Assembly (NCBI RefSeq): GCF_009602535.1
Contig: NZ_WIQI01000009.1
Span: 1 to 64,000, forward strand
Direction of reading: 5' to 3'
Source: Ornithinicoccus halotolerans
GTDB taxonomy: Bacteria > Actinomycetota > Actinomycetes > Actinomycetales > Dermatophilaceae
DNA: 64,000 bases
A model generated the notes under the pieces. The model saw only the letters and a program-made list of their open reading frames with translations, ran no database searches and was not told the DNA's origin. The translations under genes were made by a program, and so were the position numbers. Position 1 is the stretch's first letter. Each line of letters opens with the position of its first letter. Below are positions 18,305 through 31,027 of the stretch, in pieces.

Positions 18305-19333
18305 ATGGTCGGAGCAACGGGGATCGGGTCCTGGCCCGGGCACGACGTCCGCGAGGCGCTGCGCATCGTGCTCAACGAGCTCGCCGACTCCGCGGACTCC
18401 GCGGAGGCCACCGGCGTCCAGCCGCTGCCCTATCTGCCGGAGCTGCCGGACCGCGGCCCCGGTGCGGACCTGCTCGGCCGCACCGCGCACCTGCTGATCG
18501 AGATGCCGGTCGACCTGCAGCCGCAGGGCTGGCGGCTGACGGCGCGGCCCGGGATGGACGCCGATCGGACAGGGGCATGGTGGCGGCAGGACCTGGACGA
18601 GCTGGCCGAGGTGTTCGACGGCTGGCAGGGCCGCTTCAAGGTGCAGCTGGCCGGGCCGTGGACGCTCGCGGCCGGCCTGTGGCTGCCCGGCGGGGAGCGC
18701 GTGCTCTCCGACCCCGGGGCGGTGCGGGACCTGCAGCTCTCGCTCGCCGAGGGCGTGGCCGAGCACGTGCGGGCCGTCAGCCGGCTGCTGCCGGGGGCCT
18801 CGGTGGTGCTGCAGCTGGACGAGCCGAGCCTGCCGACGGTGCTGGCCGGACGGGTGCGCTCGTCCTCCGGCTACCGTGCCCTTCCCGCCCCGGAGACCGG
18901 TCTGGTCACGGCGCGGCTGCGGGAGACCTTCGACGCGGCCCGGGATGCGGGAGCGGCGGCCACTGTCGTCCACTGCTGCGCGGAGCGGGCCCCGCTGCCG
19001 CTGCTGCGCGGAGCCGGCCCCGACGCGGTCGCCCTGGACACCACCGGCTGGGGCCCGCAGCAGTGGGAGTCGGCCGCCGCGACCGTCGAGGCCGGGGTGG
19101 CGCTCTGGGCGGGCGTGCTGCCCGCAGCCACCGAGGAGCTGGCGCCGGCCGCGACGCTGGCCGACTCCGTCGAGCGCGGCTGGCGCGAGGTGGGACTGGC
19201 GCCGGCCACGCTGGCGGAGGTGACCCTGACCCCGACCTGCGGGCTGGCGGGGGCGACGCCGCAGCGGGCGAGGGCGGTCACCGAGCGGGTCCGGGAGGCG
19301 GCCCGGGCACTGGCCGAGCTCGCGGCCCGGTGA
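18305..19333 (+). CDS. MetE C-terminal-domain-like (cobalamin-independent methionine synthase-like) protein
   Basis: A 342-residue protein covering only the catalytic barrel of the MetE/UROD superfamily; full MetE is about 750 residues. It begins VGATGIGSWPGHD (the GS.P motif) and has VVLQLDEPSLP. The likely zinc ligands are the His-Cys of VVHCCAERAP and the Cys of TLTPTCGLAGATPQRA. A homolog sits next to ligA in Mycobacterium tuberculosis, as here, so the pairing is conserved. Whether it makes methionine is unproven; without the N-terminal folate-binding half it may use another methyl donor. Confidence 0.8.
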   Translation: MVGATGIGSWPGHDVREALRIVLNELADSADSAEATGVQPLPYLPELPDRGPGADLLGRTAHLLIEMPVDLQPQGWRLTARPGMDADRTGAWWRQDLDELAEVFDGWQGRFKVQLAGPWTLAAGLWLPGGERVLSDPGAVRDLQLSLAEGVAEHVRAVSRLLPGASVVLQLDEPSLPTVLAGRVRSSSGYRALPAPETGLVTARLRETFDAARDAGAAATVVHCCAERAPLPLLRGAGPDAVALDTTGWGPQQWESAAATVEAGVALWAGVLPAATEELAPAATLADSVERGWREVGLAPATLAEVTLTPTCGLAGATPQRARAVTERVREAARALAELAAR

Positions 19334-19391
19334 GCGCGCCGCTACCGGCGACCGGACGGGCCGGGCGGCCGGCAGCGTCAGCGGTCGGTGA

Positions 19392-19397
19392 CATGCT
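19392..19397 (+). promoter_or_regulatory. -10-like element of the EamA transporter gene
   Basis: CATGCT, 6 bases before the GTG at 19404. Same spacing as the other leaderless starts; weaker consensus. Confidence 0.35.
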
Positions 19398-19403
19398 CCG
19401 TCC

Positions 19404-22516
<3,113 letters not shown>

Positions 22517-22532
22517 GCCGTCCGGGACCGGC

Positions 22533-22970
22533 GTGACCGGGATGGAGCGTCACCTCTGGCTCCTCGTCGGGCTGTTCGGCCTGCTGTTCACGGTCCAGCT
22601 CGTCCGCGACGACCAGCTGCTGCTGGGGGTCGCGGGCGGCGCCGCGTTCCTCGGCGTGGCCTGCTGGCTCTCGCCGTGGTGGCGCGGGCGCTCGCTGCGT
22701 CACGCCGAGGTCCAGCCGCCGACCGGGGGCAGCCGGCACGTGGTCGTGTACTGGCGTCCCGGCTGCCGGTACTGCGCACGGCTGCGCTGGGTGCTGCGCG
22801 GGCTGCCCGAGCAGGTGCAGTGGGTCAACATCTGGCAGGACCCGGAGGCGGCAGCCTTCGTGCGCGGCGTGAACGGGGGCGCGGAGACCGTGCCCACCGT
22901 GGTCGTCGACGGCGCTCCGGAGACCAACCCGGACCCGGTCGCGCTCCGCGACCGGCTGCGCGCCTGCTGA
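22533..22970 (+). CDS. Membrane-anchored glutaredoxin/mycoredoxin-like protein (CRYC)
   Basis: A 145-residue protein. Residues about 5-50 carry two hydrophobic stretches (WLLVGLFGLLFTVQLV and LLLGVAGGAAFLGVACWL), and a thioredoxin-fold domain follows. The dithiol active site is in VVYWRPGCRYCARLR, and TVPTVVVDG carries the cis-Pro. The domain matches the actinobacterial mycoredoxin type, which uses mycothiol instead of glutathione. The start is uncertain: the GTG at 22533 or the ATG at 22542. A close paralog lies at 23885. Confidence 0.82.
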   Translation: MTGMERHLWLLVGLFGLLFTVQLVRDDQLLLGVAGGAAFLGVACWLSPWWRGRSLRHAEVQPPTGGSRHVVVYWRPGCRYCARLRWVLRGLPEQVQWVNIWQDPEAAAFVRGVNGGAETVPTVVVDGAPETNPDPVALRDRLRAC

Positions 22971-22989
22971 GCCGACCGGCTGCCGTCGT

Positions 22990-23760
22990 TCAGCCGGCTG
23001 CGTGGATGTCGGTGCTGAACCCCTGCCGCTCGATCTCCCCGTCCAGCGGGGCCACCGCCACGACGACGCCGGTGGCCACGTCCAGGCCGACCCGGTAGGT
23101 GGTGGGCAGCCGCTCCCAGCCGGAGCGTGGCACGCCGGCAGGCTCGGCGCCGTCCGAGAACTCGGCTGCCATCGTCACCGCGCAGAGCAGCAGCGGGCAG
23201 CAGCCGCAGCGCGGGTCATAGCCCGGTTGCGGCACCGCGGTCGCCCACCAGGTACGGCGTCCCTGCCGCTCGCCGGCTGTCACGTCGCGCAGGTCCACCC
23301 CCTCGGACAGCTCGACCGGGTCGAGCATGGCCACCCACCGGTAGCTCTGCCACATCGGGTCGTCGTAGTCGGCCGTCGGCCGGGTGAGGACCAGCCCATC
23401 GGGCCGCCGCCCGGGGGTCACCGCCTGCGGCGGCACGGGGGGGACCGGCTCGCCCCGTCGGGTGCCGTGGAGTGCGTCCCCGACGGTGTCCCGGGCCCAC
23501 TCCAGCAGCCCCCGCGGGGTGCGCTCGTACGCCCTGGAGAGGACCACGGTGTACGGAGGGCCCCCGCTCACGTCGTGCTCCTCCCCGTCGGCCGTGCGCA
23601 CCCGCAGCTGCCAGGGCCGCTCCAACCACGCCTCCACGTCACCGCCACGCTCGTCGTGGTGGGTGAAGTGCAGCCGCCGGAACAGCCACGGCGCGGACCG
23701 GGCGAGCGCCCGGACGTCGTCCGGTCCCGGCCGGGCCGGCAGCGGCTCGGTCGTGGTCAC
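22990..23760 (-). CDS. Conserved hypothetical protein with a Cys-rich motif
   Basis: A 256-residue protein of unknown function. No signal peptide or membrane segment is visible. It has a cluster of cysteines, DPRCGCCPLLLCAV, at about residues 185-198, which could bind a metal or form disulfides. Other recognisable features are only general: a WLFRRLHFTHHDERGGDVEAW segment near residue 30 and a Val-rich strand near the C-terminus (TYRVGLDVATGVVVAV). The start is the GTG at 23760, placed 6 bases after a CAGACT hexamer. It lies between two glutaredoxin-like genes, in the opposite orientation. Confidence 0.7.
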   Translation of the reverse strand: MTTTEPLPARPGPDDVRALARSAPWLFRRLHFTHHDERGGDVEAWLERPWQLRVRTADGEEHDVSGGPPYTVVLSRAYERTPRGLLEWARDTVGDALHGTRRGEPVPPVPPQAVTPGRRPDGLVLTRPTADYDDPMWQSYRWVAMLDPVELSEGVDLRDVTAGERQGRRTWWATAVPQPGYDPRCGCCPLLLCAVTMAAEFSDGAEPAGVPRSGWERLPTTYRVGLDVATGVVVAVAPLDGEIERQGFSTDIHAAG

Positions 23761-23766
23761 CAGGCC

Positions 23767-23772
23767 AGTCTG
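23767..23772 (-). promoter_or_regulatory. -10-like element of the Cys-rich hypothetical gene
   Basis: CAGACT on the minus strand, 6 bases before the GTG at 23760. Confidence 0.4.
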
Positions 23773-23884
23773 GCAGCGGACCGGCAGCGAACCGACAGCA
23801 TGGTCGGCCGGGCGAACCGGCTGGCCCCGTGCCAGGGTGGAGGGTGGCTGGACGTGACGTCGGATACGGCGGAGGTGCGGAGTG

Positions 23885-24145
23885 ATGCCCGAGCAGCAGC
23901 AGGACGGGGTCGTCATCTACTGGCGGCCGGGATGCGGCTTCTCGGCCCGGTTGCGCGCGGTGCTCGGTGAGGTCGGGGAGCGAGCGAGCTGGCGCAACAT
24001 CTGGGAGGACGAGGCCGATGCTGCCTTCGTGCGCAGCGTGAACGACGGCAACGAGACCGTGCCCACGGTGGTCATCGACGGCGAGCCGTTCACCAACCCG
24101 GACCCGCAGTGGGTGCGGGAGCGGCTGCCGCAGCCGCCGGACTGA
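23885..24145 (+). CDS. Glutaredoxin/mycoredoxin-like protein with CGFS active site
   Basis: A soluble 86-residue thioredoxin-fold protein, YWRPGCGFSARLRAVL at the active site, TVPTVVIDG with the cis-Pro, and TNPDPQWVRERL at the end. It is clearly a paralog of the domain at 22533 (shared NIW-D-A-AFVR-VN-G-ETVPTVV pattern). Here the second active-site Cys is Ser, giving a monothiol CGFS. CGFS is the motif of class II, Fe-S-binding glutaredoxins, but the rest of the protein is mycoredoxin-like, so the resemblance may be convergent. The ATG at 23885 follows GGAGG at 23871-23875; the GTG at 23882 is also possible. Confidence 0.82.
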   Translation: MPEQQQDGVVIYWRPGCGFSARLRAVLGEVGERASWRNIWEDEADAAFVRSVNDGNETVPTVVIDGEPFTNPDPQWVRERLPQPPD

Positions 24146-24186
24146 CCGCCGGGGGAGCGGGATGCCGGCACCGGCCCCCCGCTACC

Positions 24187-24192
24187 TAGACT
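24187..24192 (+). promoter_or_regulatory. -10 element of gatCAB
   Basis: TAGACT, 6 bases before the gatC ATG; leaderless arrangement for the gatC-gatA-gatB operon. Confidence 0.55.
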
Positions 24193-24198
24193 GTCCCC

Positions 24199-24495
24199 AT
24201 GTCCGCCATCACCCGCGACGATGTCGCGCACGTCGCCATGCTGGCGCGGATCAGCCTGTCGGAGGACGAGCTGGACCGGCTGGCCGGGCAGCTGGACCAG
24301 ATCGTCGACTGGGTCGGCCAGGTCAACCAGGTCGCTGCCGCCGACGTCCCGCCGATGTCTCACCCGCTGCCGCTGACCAACGTCACCCGCCCCGACGAGG
24401 TGCGCCCCGCGCTGACTGCCGAGCAGGCCCTCGCCGGCGCGCCCGAGGCCGAGCAGCAGCGCTTCGCCGTGCCGCGCATCCTGGACGAGGACTGA
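24199..24495 (+). CDS. gatC: Asp/Glu-tRNA(Asn/Gln) amidotransferase subunit C
   Basis: Small 98-residue subunit that stabilises GatA and bridges to GatB. It begins with the family hallmark ITRDDVAHVAMLARISLSED and ends with the usual FAVPRILDED. It is first in the gatC-gatA-gatB operon, 9 bases before gatA. Confidence 0.95.
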   Translation: MSAITRDDVAHVAMLARISLSEDELDRLAGQLDQIVDWVGQVNQVAAADVPPMSHPLPLTNVTRPDEVRPALTAEQALAGAPEAEQQRFAVPRILDED

Positions 24496-24504
24496 GGACC
24501 GACG

Positions 24505-26090
<1,586 letters not shown>

Positions 26091-26094
<4 letters not shown>

Positions 26095-27650
26095 CGACCA
26101 CGAGCACCGGCACCCCCGCCCGCGTGGTGGACTTCGACGACGCGGTCGCCCGGTTCGACCCGGTGATGGGCCTGGAGGTGCACGTCGAGCTGAGCACGGC
26201 CACCAAGATGTTCTGCGGATGCGCCACCACCTTCGGCGCCGACCCCAACACCCAGGTGTGCCCGGTGTGCCTGGGCCTGCCGGGCGCGCTGCCGGTGGTC
26301 AACGAGGGTGCGGTGGAGTCGGCGGTGCGCATCGGGCTGGCCCTGAACTGCCGGATCGCCGACTGGTGCCGGTTTGCCCGGAAGAACTACTTCTACCCGG
26401 ACATGCCGAAGAACTTCCAGACCAGCCAGTACGACGAGCCGATCGCCTTCGACGGCTACCTGGACGTGGAGATCCCCGGCGCCGGCGACAGCGGAGAGCC
26501 GCCGGAGGTCTTCCGGGTCGAGATCGAGCGGGCCCACATGGAGGAGGACACCGGCAAGTCCACCCACGTCGGCACCTCCGGGCGCATCCACGGCGCCGAC
26601 TACTCCCTCGTCGACTACAACCGCGCCGGCATCCCCCTCATCGAGATCGTCACCAAGCCGATCACCGGCGCCGGGGAGCGTGCCCCCGAGGTCGCCCGCG
26701 CCTACGTCGGGGCGCTGCGGGACCTGCTGCGGGCGCTGGGGGTCAGTGACGTGCGGATGGAGCAGGGCTCGCTGCGCTGCGACGCCAACCTCTCGCTGCG
26801 GCCGCGCGACGACGCCGCACAGCAGTCGGTGCCCTTCGGCACCCGCACCGAGACCAAGAACGTCAACTCGCTGCGCTCGGTCGAGCGCGCCGTGCGCTAC
26901 GAGATCTGCCGGCACGCCGCCGTGCTGGACGCCGGCCAGGCCGTGGTGCAGGAGACCCGTCACTGGCACGAGGACACCGGCATCACCACCGCCGGGCGCC
27001 CCAAGTCCGACGCCGACGACTACCGTTACTTCCCCGAGCCGGACCTGGTCCCGGTCTCGCCGTCGGCGGAGTGGGTCGAAGGGCTGCGCGCCACGCTGCC
27101 CGAGCCCCCTGCCCAGCGGAGGCGCCGGCTGCAGCAGGACTGGGGCTACTCGGACCTGGAGATGCGCGACGTGGTCAATGCCGGCGCGGTCGAGGTGATC
27201 GAGGACACCGTGGCCGCCGGGGCCACCCCAGCCGGGGCACGCAAGTGGTGGACCGGCGAGCTGGCCCGCCGCGCCAACGCCGAGGGCCGGGAGGTCACCG
27301 ACTTCGGTGTCACCCCGGCGCACGTCGCCGAGCTGGACGGGATGGTCGGCGAGGGCCGACTCAACGACTCGATGGCCCGGCAGGTGCTCGAGGGCGTCCT
27401 CGCCGGGGAAGGGACCCCCACCGAGGTGGCCGACGCCCGCGGGCTGCGGATGGTCCGCGACGACTCGGCGCTGGAGGAGGCCGTCGACGCGGCGATCGCG
27501 GCCAGTCCCGACGTCGCCGACAAGGTCCGCGGCGGGAAGGTGCAGGCCGCCGGCGCCCTCATCGGCCAGGTCATGAAGCAGATGAAGGGCCAGGCCGACG
27601 CCGCCCGTGCCCGTGAGCTCATCCTGGAGCGGCTGAGCCCGCCGGAGTGA
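26091..27650 (+). CDS. gatB: Asp/Glu-tRNA(Asn/Gln) amidotransferase subunit B
   Basis: tRNA-binding kinase subunit that activates the Glu/Asp on the mischarged tRNA with ATP. It has 519 residues from the ATG at 26091. The cradle domain contains [37 protein letters not shown] with zinc-ligand cysteines, [20 protein letters not shown] and EDTGKSTH. The C-terminal helical/YqeY-like tail runs from about residue 360. Start chosen for the 4-base ATGA overlap with gatA. Confidence 0.96.
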
Positions 27651-27793
27651 GCCCTCGGGCGCTCCCGCGCCGACCCTCCGGGGCGCGTCACGAACTCGTT
27701 GTCCAACCGTGACCGCGCCGTGACCCACCCGGCCGGCCCCCGCTGTCACGCTGGTCACCGGCCAGCAGGTGGGCCCGAGGGGCGGGCTCGCCG

Positions 27794-27800
27794 GGAGGAG
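27794..27800 (+). promoter_or_regulatory. Ribosome binding site of the 48-aa membrane peptide
   Basis: GGAGGAG, 8 bases before the ATG at 27809. A strong site in a region otherwise without genes; it is the main support for the small gene. Confidence 0.6.
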
Positions 27801-27808
27801 GGGCAAGC

Positions 27809-27955
27809 ATGGACGTCCGATCAGTCCTCACCACGACCCTGGAGACCGTGACCGCGGTGCCCCCGGAGCAGGCCGCGGCCGTGCTGGGCGGCGGCACCCT
27901 GCTGCTGGCGGGCCTGCTCGTCCTCGGGGAACGCTTCCACCGCCGCCACCACTGA
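27809..27955 (+). CDS. 48-residue single-span membrane peptide
   Basis: A small open frame, too short for ordinary gene calling, with a near-perfect Shine-Dalgarno site. The peptide has a short N-terminal part (MDVRSVLTTTLETVTAVPPE), one hydrophobic segment at residues 22-39 (AAVLGGGTLLLAGLLVLG) and a basic tail rich in Arg and His (ERFHRRHH). Positive charges at the C-terminus predict an N-out topology. It sits between gatB and DUF421, and its stop is 25 bases before the DUF421 start. Function unknown; similar short membrane peptides are often missed in annotation. Confidence 0.6.
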   Translation: MDVRSVLTTTLETVTAVPPEQAAAVLGGGTLLLAGLLVLGERFHRRHH

Positions 27956-27967
27956 GCCCGCGGGTTC

Positions 27968-27973
27968 TACGGT
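27968..27973 (+). promoter_or_regulatory. -10 element of the DUF421 gene
   Basis: TACGGT, 6 bases before the GTG at 27980. Confidence 0.5.
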
Positions 27974-27979
27974 AGCGGC

Positions 27980-28606
27980 GTGTGGGAACTGATCGGGATC
28001 ACGCCGCTGGGAGCGCTGGCCGTCGTCGTGTCGGTGCTCGGCATCTACGCGACCGTGCTGTGCCTGGTACGGGTGCTCGGGCAACGCTCGGTCGCGGCGC
28101 TGTCCGGGTTCGACCTCGCCGCGATCATCACCTTCGGGTCGGTGTCCGGGCGGGCGATCCTGGGGCACTCGCCGACGCTCGCCGGCGGCGTCATCGCGCT
28201 CGTGACACTGTTCACCGTGCAGGCCCTCGTCGGGCAGGCCCGACGCACCCGCGCCGGTGACCGCGTCGTCACCAACCAGGCGCTGCTGCTCATGTCCGGT
28301 CACGAGGTGGTGCAGGAGAACCTGGACCGGGCCCACATCGTGACCCCCGAGCTGCACTCGCGGCTGCGGCTGGCGGGGGTGCGGACGCGCTCGGAGGTCG
28401 CAGCGGTGATCCTGGAGCGCAGCGGCGCCATCAGCGTCATCCGGCGCGGGGAGCCGATCGAGGCAGCGCTGCTGGCCGACGTGCGGGGCGCTGACCTGCT
28501 GCCGGCCAGGCTGGTCAGCGGTCGCGCCGAGCCGCGGTCGCCCGCCCCGGACCCCGCCGCGGCGCCGGAGCGCACCGGGACGGTCCCGAAGGAGCGGCCC
28601 CGCTAA
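27980..28606 (+). CDS. DUF421 (YetF-like) membrane protein
   Basis: A 208-residue protein. Residues about 10-85 hold three hydrophobic segments (ALAVVVSVLGIYATVLCLVR, DLAAIITFGSVSGRAIL, LAGGVIALVTLFTVQALVG). A cytoplasmic YetF-type domain follows (residues about 95-165). The core signature LGQRSVAALSGFDLAAIITFGSV is that of DUF421. The last 35 residues are Pro/Ala/Arg-rich and disordered. Function is not established for the family; in Bacillus members are linked to spores, which do not apply here. The stop codon TAA forms the first three bases of the next gene's -10. Confidence 0.85.
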   Translation: MWELIGITPLGALAVVVSVLGIYATVLCLVRVLGQRSVAALSGFDLAAIITFGSVSGRAILGHSPTLAGGVIALVTLFTVQALVGQARRTRAGDRVVTNQALLLMSGHEVVQENLDRAHIVTPELHSRLRLAGVRTRSEVAAVILERSGAISVIRRGEPIEAALLADVRGADLLPARLVSGRAEPRSPAPDPAAAPERTGTVPKERPR

Positions 28607-28609
28607 CGT
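28604..28609 (+). promoter_or_regulatory. -10 element of the hydroxyacid dehydrogenase gene, built on a stop codon
   Basis: TAACGT, 7 bases before the GTG at 28617. Its TAA is the stop codon of the DUF421 gene. Confidence 0.55.
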
Positions 28610-28616
28610 GGCGGCC

Positions 28617-29564
28617 GTGACCGTCGTCTCTGTCCCGACCATGTTCGCCGACCTGCTCGGGCCGATCAGCGGCGCCGACATCCTCAGCTGGGACATGACC
28701 GAGGCGCCCGAGCGGGCGGACGAGATCGAGCTCGTCGTCGTGCCACCGTTCGGCGCCCGGTGGCTGCGCCGGCTGGAGGAGCTGCCCGCGCTGCGGGCCG
28801 TCGTCACCGCGACCGCCGGCTACGAGCACGTGCAGCCCCACCTGCCACCCGGGGTGGTCCTCGCCAACGCCGTCGGCGTCCACGACACCGCCACCGCCGA
28901 GCTCGGGCTGGGACTGCTGATCGCCGCGCAGCGTGAACTGCCCGACATGGTGCGCGCCCAGGACCGCGGGGAGTGGCTGGCGCCGCGGGTGCGCCGCTCG
29001 CTCGCCGACTCCCGGGCCCTCGTGCTCGGGTACGGCGGGGTCGGGCGTGCCCTGGCGGCCCGGCTACGGGCCTGCGAGGTGACGGTGACGGCCGTCGCCA
29101 GCCGTGCCCGCGCCGGTGACGACCACGTCGAACGGGTGCACCCGATCGACGCGCTGCCCGCGCTGCTGCCCGACCACGACGTGCTGGCCGTCACCCTCCC
29201 GCTCACCGAGGACACCCGCGGCCTGGTGGACACCGCCGTACTCGCGGCGTTGCCGGAGGACGCCCTGGTCCTCAACCTGGGCCGCGGAGCGGTGGTCGAC
29301 ACCGACGCGCTGCTGGCCGAGCTCACCGCCGGCCGGCTGCGGGCCGCTCTGGACGTCACTGATCCCGAGCCGCTCCCGCAGGGACACCCGCTGTGGTCGG
29401 CCCCCGGCGTGCTCGTCTCCCACCACACCGGTGGCAGCAGCCGGGCGTTCCCCAGCCGGGGGGCCGCCTACGTGCGCCGCCAGCTGGAACGCTACCTGGC
29501 GACCGGCTCCGTCGACCACGTCGTCGCCAGCGGCCCCCGGCGCGCGCTGGCCGAGGAGGCGTGA
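28617..29564 (+). CDS. D-isomer-specific 2-hydroxyacid dehydrogenase
   Basis: NAD(P)-dependent 2-hydroxyacid dehydrogenase of 315 residues. The Rossmann motif is VLGYGGVGRALAARL (about residue 137). The catalytic Arg is in LNLGRGAVVDTDALL, and the catalytic His is in VLVSHHTGGSS. The acidic residue following the beta-strand is replaced by Ser/Arg (VASRARAG), which favours NADPH. The GTG at 28617 is chosen over that at 28608 because TAACGT ends right before it. It is followed after 4 bases by sixA. Substrate unknown. Confidence 0.88.
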   Translation: MTVVSVPTMFADLLGPISGADILSWDMTEAPERADEIELVVVPPFGARWLRRLEELPALRAVVTATAGYEHVQPHLPPGVVLANAVGVHDTATAELGLGLLIAAQRELPDMVRAQDRGEWLAPRVRRSLADSRALVLGYGGVGRALAARLRACEVTVTAVASRARAGDDHVERVHPIDALPALLPDHDVLAVTLPLTEDTRGLVDTAVLAALPEDALVLNLGRGAVVDTDALLAELTAGRLRAALDVTDPEPLPQGHPLWSAPGVLVSHHTGGSSRAFPSRGAAYVRRQLERYLATGSVDHVVASGPRRALAEEA

Positions 29565-29568
29565 GGGC

Positions 29569-30099
29569 GTGACCGCCGCCGAGACGCCCCGCCGGGTGGT
29601 GCTGCTGCGCCACGCCAAGACCGAGCAGTCCAGCCCGGACCACGACCGGGAGCTGACCGACCGCGGCTGGGCCGACGCCGCTGCGGCCGGGCGCTGGCTG
29701 CTCAGCAGCGAGCTGGTGCCCGACCTCGTGCTGTGCTCCACGGCCACCCGCGCCCGGCAGACCTGGGAGGGGGCGGCCGGCGCGGGCGACCGGCTGCAGC
29801 AGGCCGAGGTGTGGCCGGAACGGGCCATCTACCAGGCCCACCCGGCCGACCTGCTCGACGTGCTCAGGGGCGCCCCCGACGACGCGGCGACGCTGCTCCT
29901 CGTCGGCCACCACCCGGGGGTGGGCAGCCTGGTGGCCGGGCTGGCCGACCCCGAGGCCTCGCGGCCGGCGCTGCTGCAGGCCGTGCAGCGAGGTTTCCCC
30001 ACCTGCACGCTCGCGGTACTCGAGCCCGCTGGCCGCGCCTGGCCGGACCTGGCGCCGGAGTCGGCGCGGCTCGTGGAGCTCTACCGGGCCCGCGGCTGA
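29569..30099 (+). CDS. sixA: SixA-type histidine phosphatase
   Basis: Phosphohistidine phosphatase-like protein of 176 residues. The phosphate-binding motif is VVLLRHAKTE at residues 11-20, with the second His in LLLVGHHPGVG. The length and lack of a large insertion fit the SixA subfamily rather than phosphoglycerate mutases. GAGGAGG overlaps the end of the preceding gene, 9 bases before the GTG. Its 3' end overlaps the convergent GDPD gene by 19 bases. The target (an HPt or PTS protein) is not evident. Confidence 0.85.
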   Translation: MTAAETPRRVVLLRHAKTEQSSPDHDRELTDRGWADAAAAGRWLLSSELVPDLVLCSTATRARQTWEGAAGAGDRLQQAEVWPERAIYQAHPADLLDVLRGAPDDAATLLLVGHHPGVGSLVAGLADPEASRPALLQAVQRGFPTCTLAVLEPAGRAWPDLAPESARLVELYRARG

Positions 30100-30914
30100 G
30101 CGCGCTGCGCCAGCCAGGCCCGCAGGTGCCCCGGCCGGTCGGTGATCAGCCCTGTCACGCCGCGACGGTGCAGGCCGTCCCAGGACCTCGGCGTGTTCAC
30201 CGTGTAGGGCAGCACCCGCAGCCCGAGCGCGCGCAGCCGCTCCACGCCGGGACGGTCGGCCAGCAGCGGCAGCGCGGCCGGGTTGCAGGCGACCAAACCG
30301 AGCCCGGTGGCGACCTCGGCCGCGTCGCGCGGCACCCGGGTGACCAGCAGCCCGCGTGCCACGCCGGGCTCCGCCTGCCGCGCCCACGCCACCACGGCCC
30401 GGTCGAAGGACTGCACGAGCACCTGCTCGCCCATCCCGGCCAGTCGTACCTCCCGCAGCACCCGGGAGACGGCCACCCGGTCCATCGGCGGCTTCAGCTC
30501 GAGCAGCATCGGCACTCCCGCCTCGCGTAGCAGCCGCAGCGCGGCCGCCAGGGTCGGCACCGGCGTCCCGGCGAAGGCGGTCCCGAACCGGCTCCCGGCG
30601 TCGACGTGGGCCAGCTGCTCGCTGGTCAGCGCGCCGACCGGGCCCCGGGCGGTGGTGGTGCGGTCCAGGGTGGCGTCGTGCAGCAGGACCGGCACGCCGT
30701 CTGCGGTGAGGCGCACGTCGACCTCCACCATGTCGGCCCCGAACGCCACCGCGCGGGCCAACGCCGGCAGGGTGTTCTCGGGCGCGCTGGTGGGGTCGCC
30801 GCGGTGGGCCACGACCAGCGGCCCAGGCGCCGAGTCCAGGGTGTCGAGCAGCGGCCTGGCGGCGAGGGAGGGGCGGGTGCGCTGGGCGGTGAGGACCGGC
30901 TCAGGTGCAGGCAC
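30081..30914 (-). CDS. Glycerophosphodiester phosphodiesterase family protein
   Basis: A 277-residue TIM-barrel GDPD; hydrolyses glycerophosphodiesters to an alcohol and glycerol-3-phosphate. The catalytic motif VAHRGDPTSAPENTLPAL is at about residues 35-52 and the Ca-binding part is MVEVDVRLTADGVPVLLHD. LLELKPP and NPAALPLLADRP follow, and YTVNTPRSWDGLHRRGVTGLITD is the usual end of the barrel. There is no signal peptide, so it acts in the cytosol. The start is the GTG at 30914, preceded by a TAGGCA/AGGGGG stretch. Confidence 0.9.
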   Translation of the reverse strand: MPAPEPVLTAQRTRPSLAARPLLDTLDSAPGPLVVAHRGDPTSAPENTLPALARAVAFGADMVEVDVRLTADGVPVLLHDATLDRTTTARGPVGALTSEQLAHVDAGSRFGTAFAGTPVPTLAAALRLLREAGVPMLLELKPPMDRVAVSRVLREVRLAGMGEQVLVQSFDRAVVAWARQAEPGVARGLLVTRVPRDAAEVATGLGLVACNPAALPLLADRPGVERLRALGLRVLPYTVNTPRSWDGLHRRGVTGLITDRPGHLRAWLAQRAQPRAR

Positions 30915-31015
30915 GCCCCCTGCCTACCGCTCCAGGGTGGCCGTGCGGTGACGACTCGCTGACGACGAGGCGACGGGCCGACGACGCGGTCGTGGCGCCG
31001 CTACGGTGGGGCCGC

Positions 31016-31023
31016 AGGAGGTG
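31016..31023 (+). promoter_or_regulatory. Ribosome binding site of the IlvC-like gene
   Basis: AGGAGGTG, 4 bases before the ATG at 31028; an exceptionally complete Shine-Dalgarno sequence in a window dominated by leaderless starts. It supports real expression of this degenerate-family gene. Confidence 0.6.
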
Positions 31024-31027
31024 AGCG

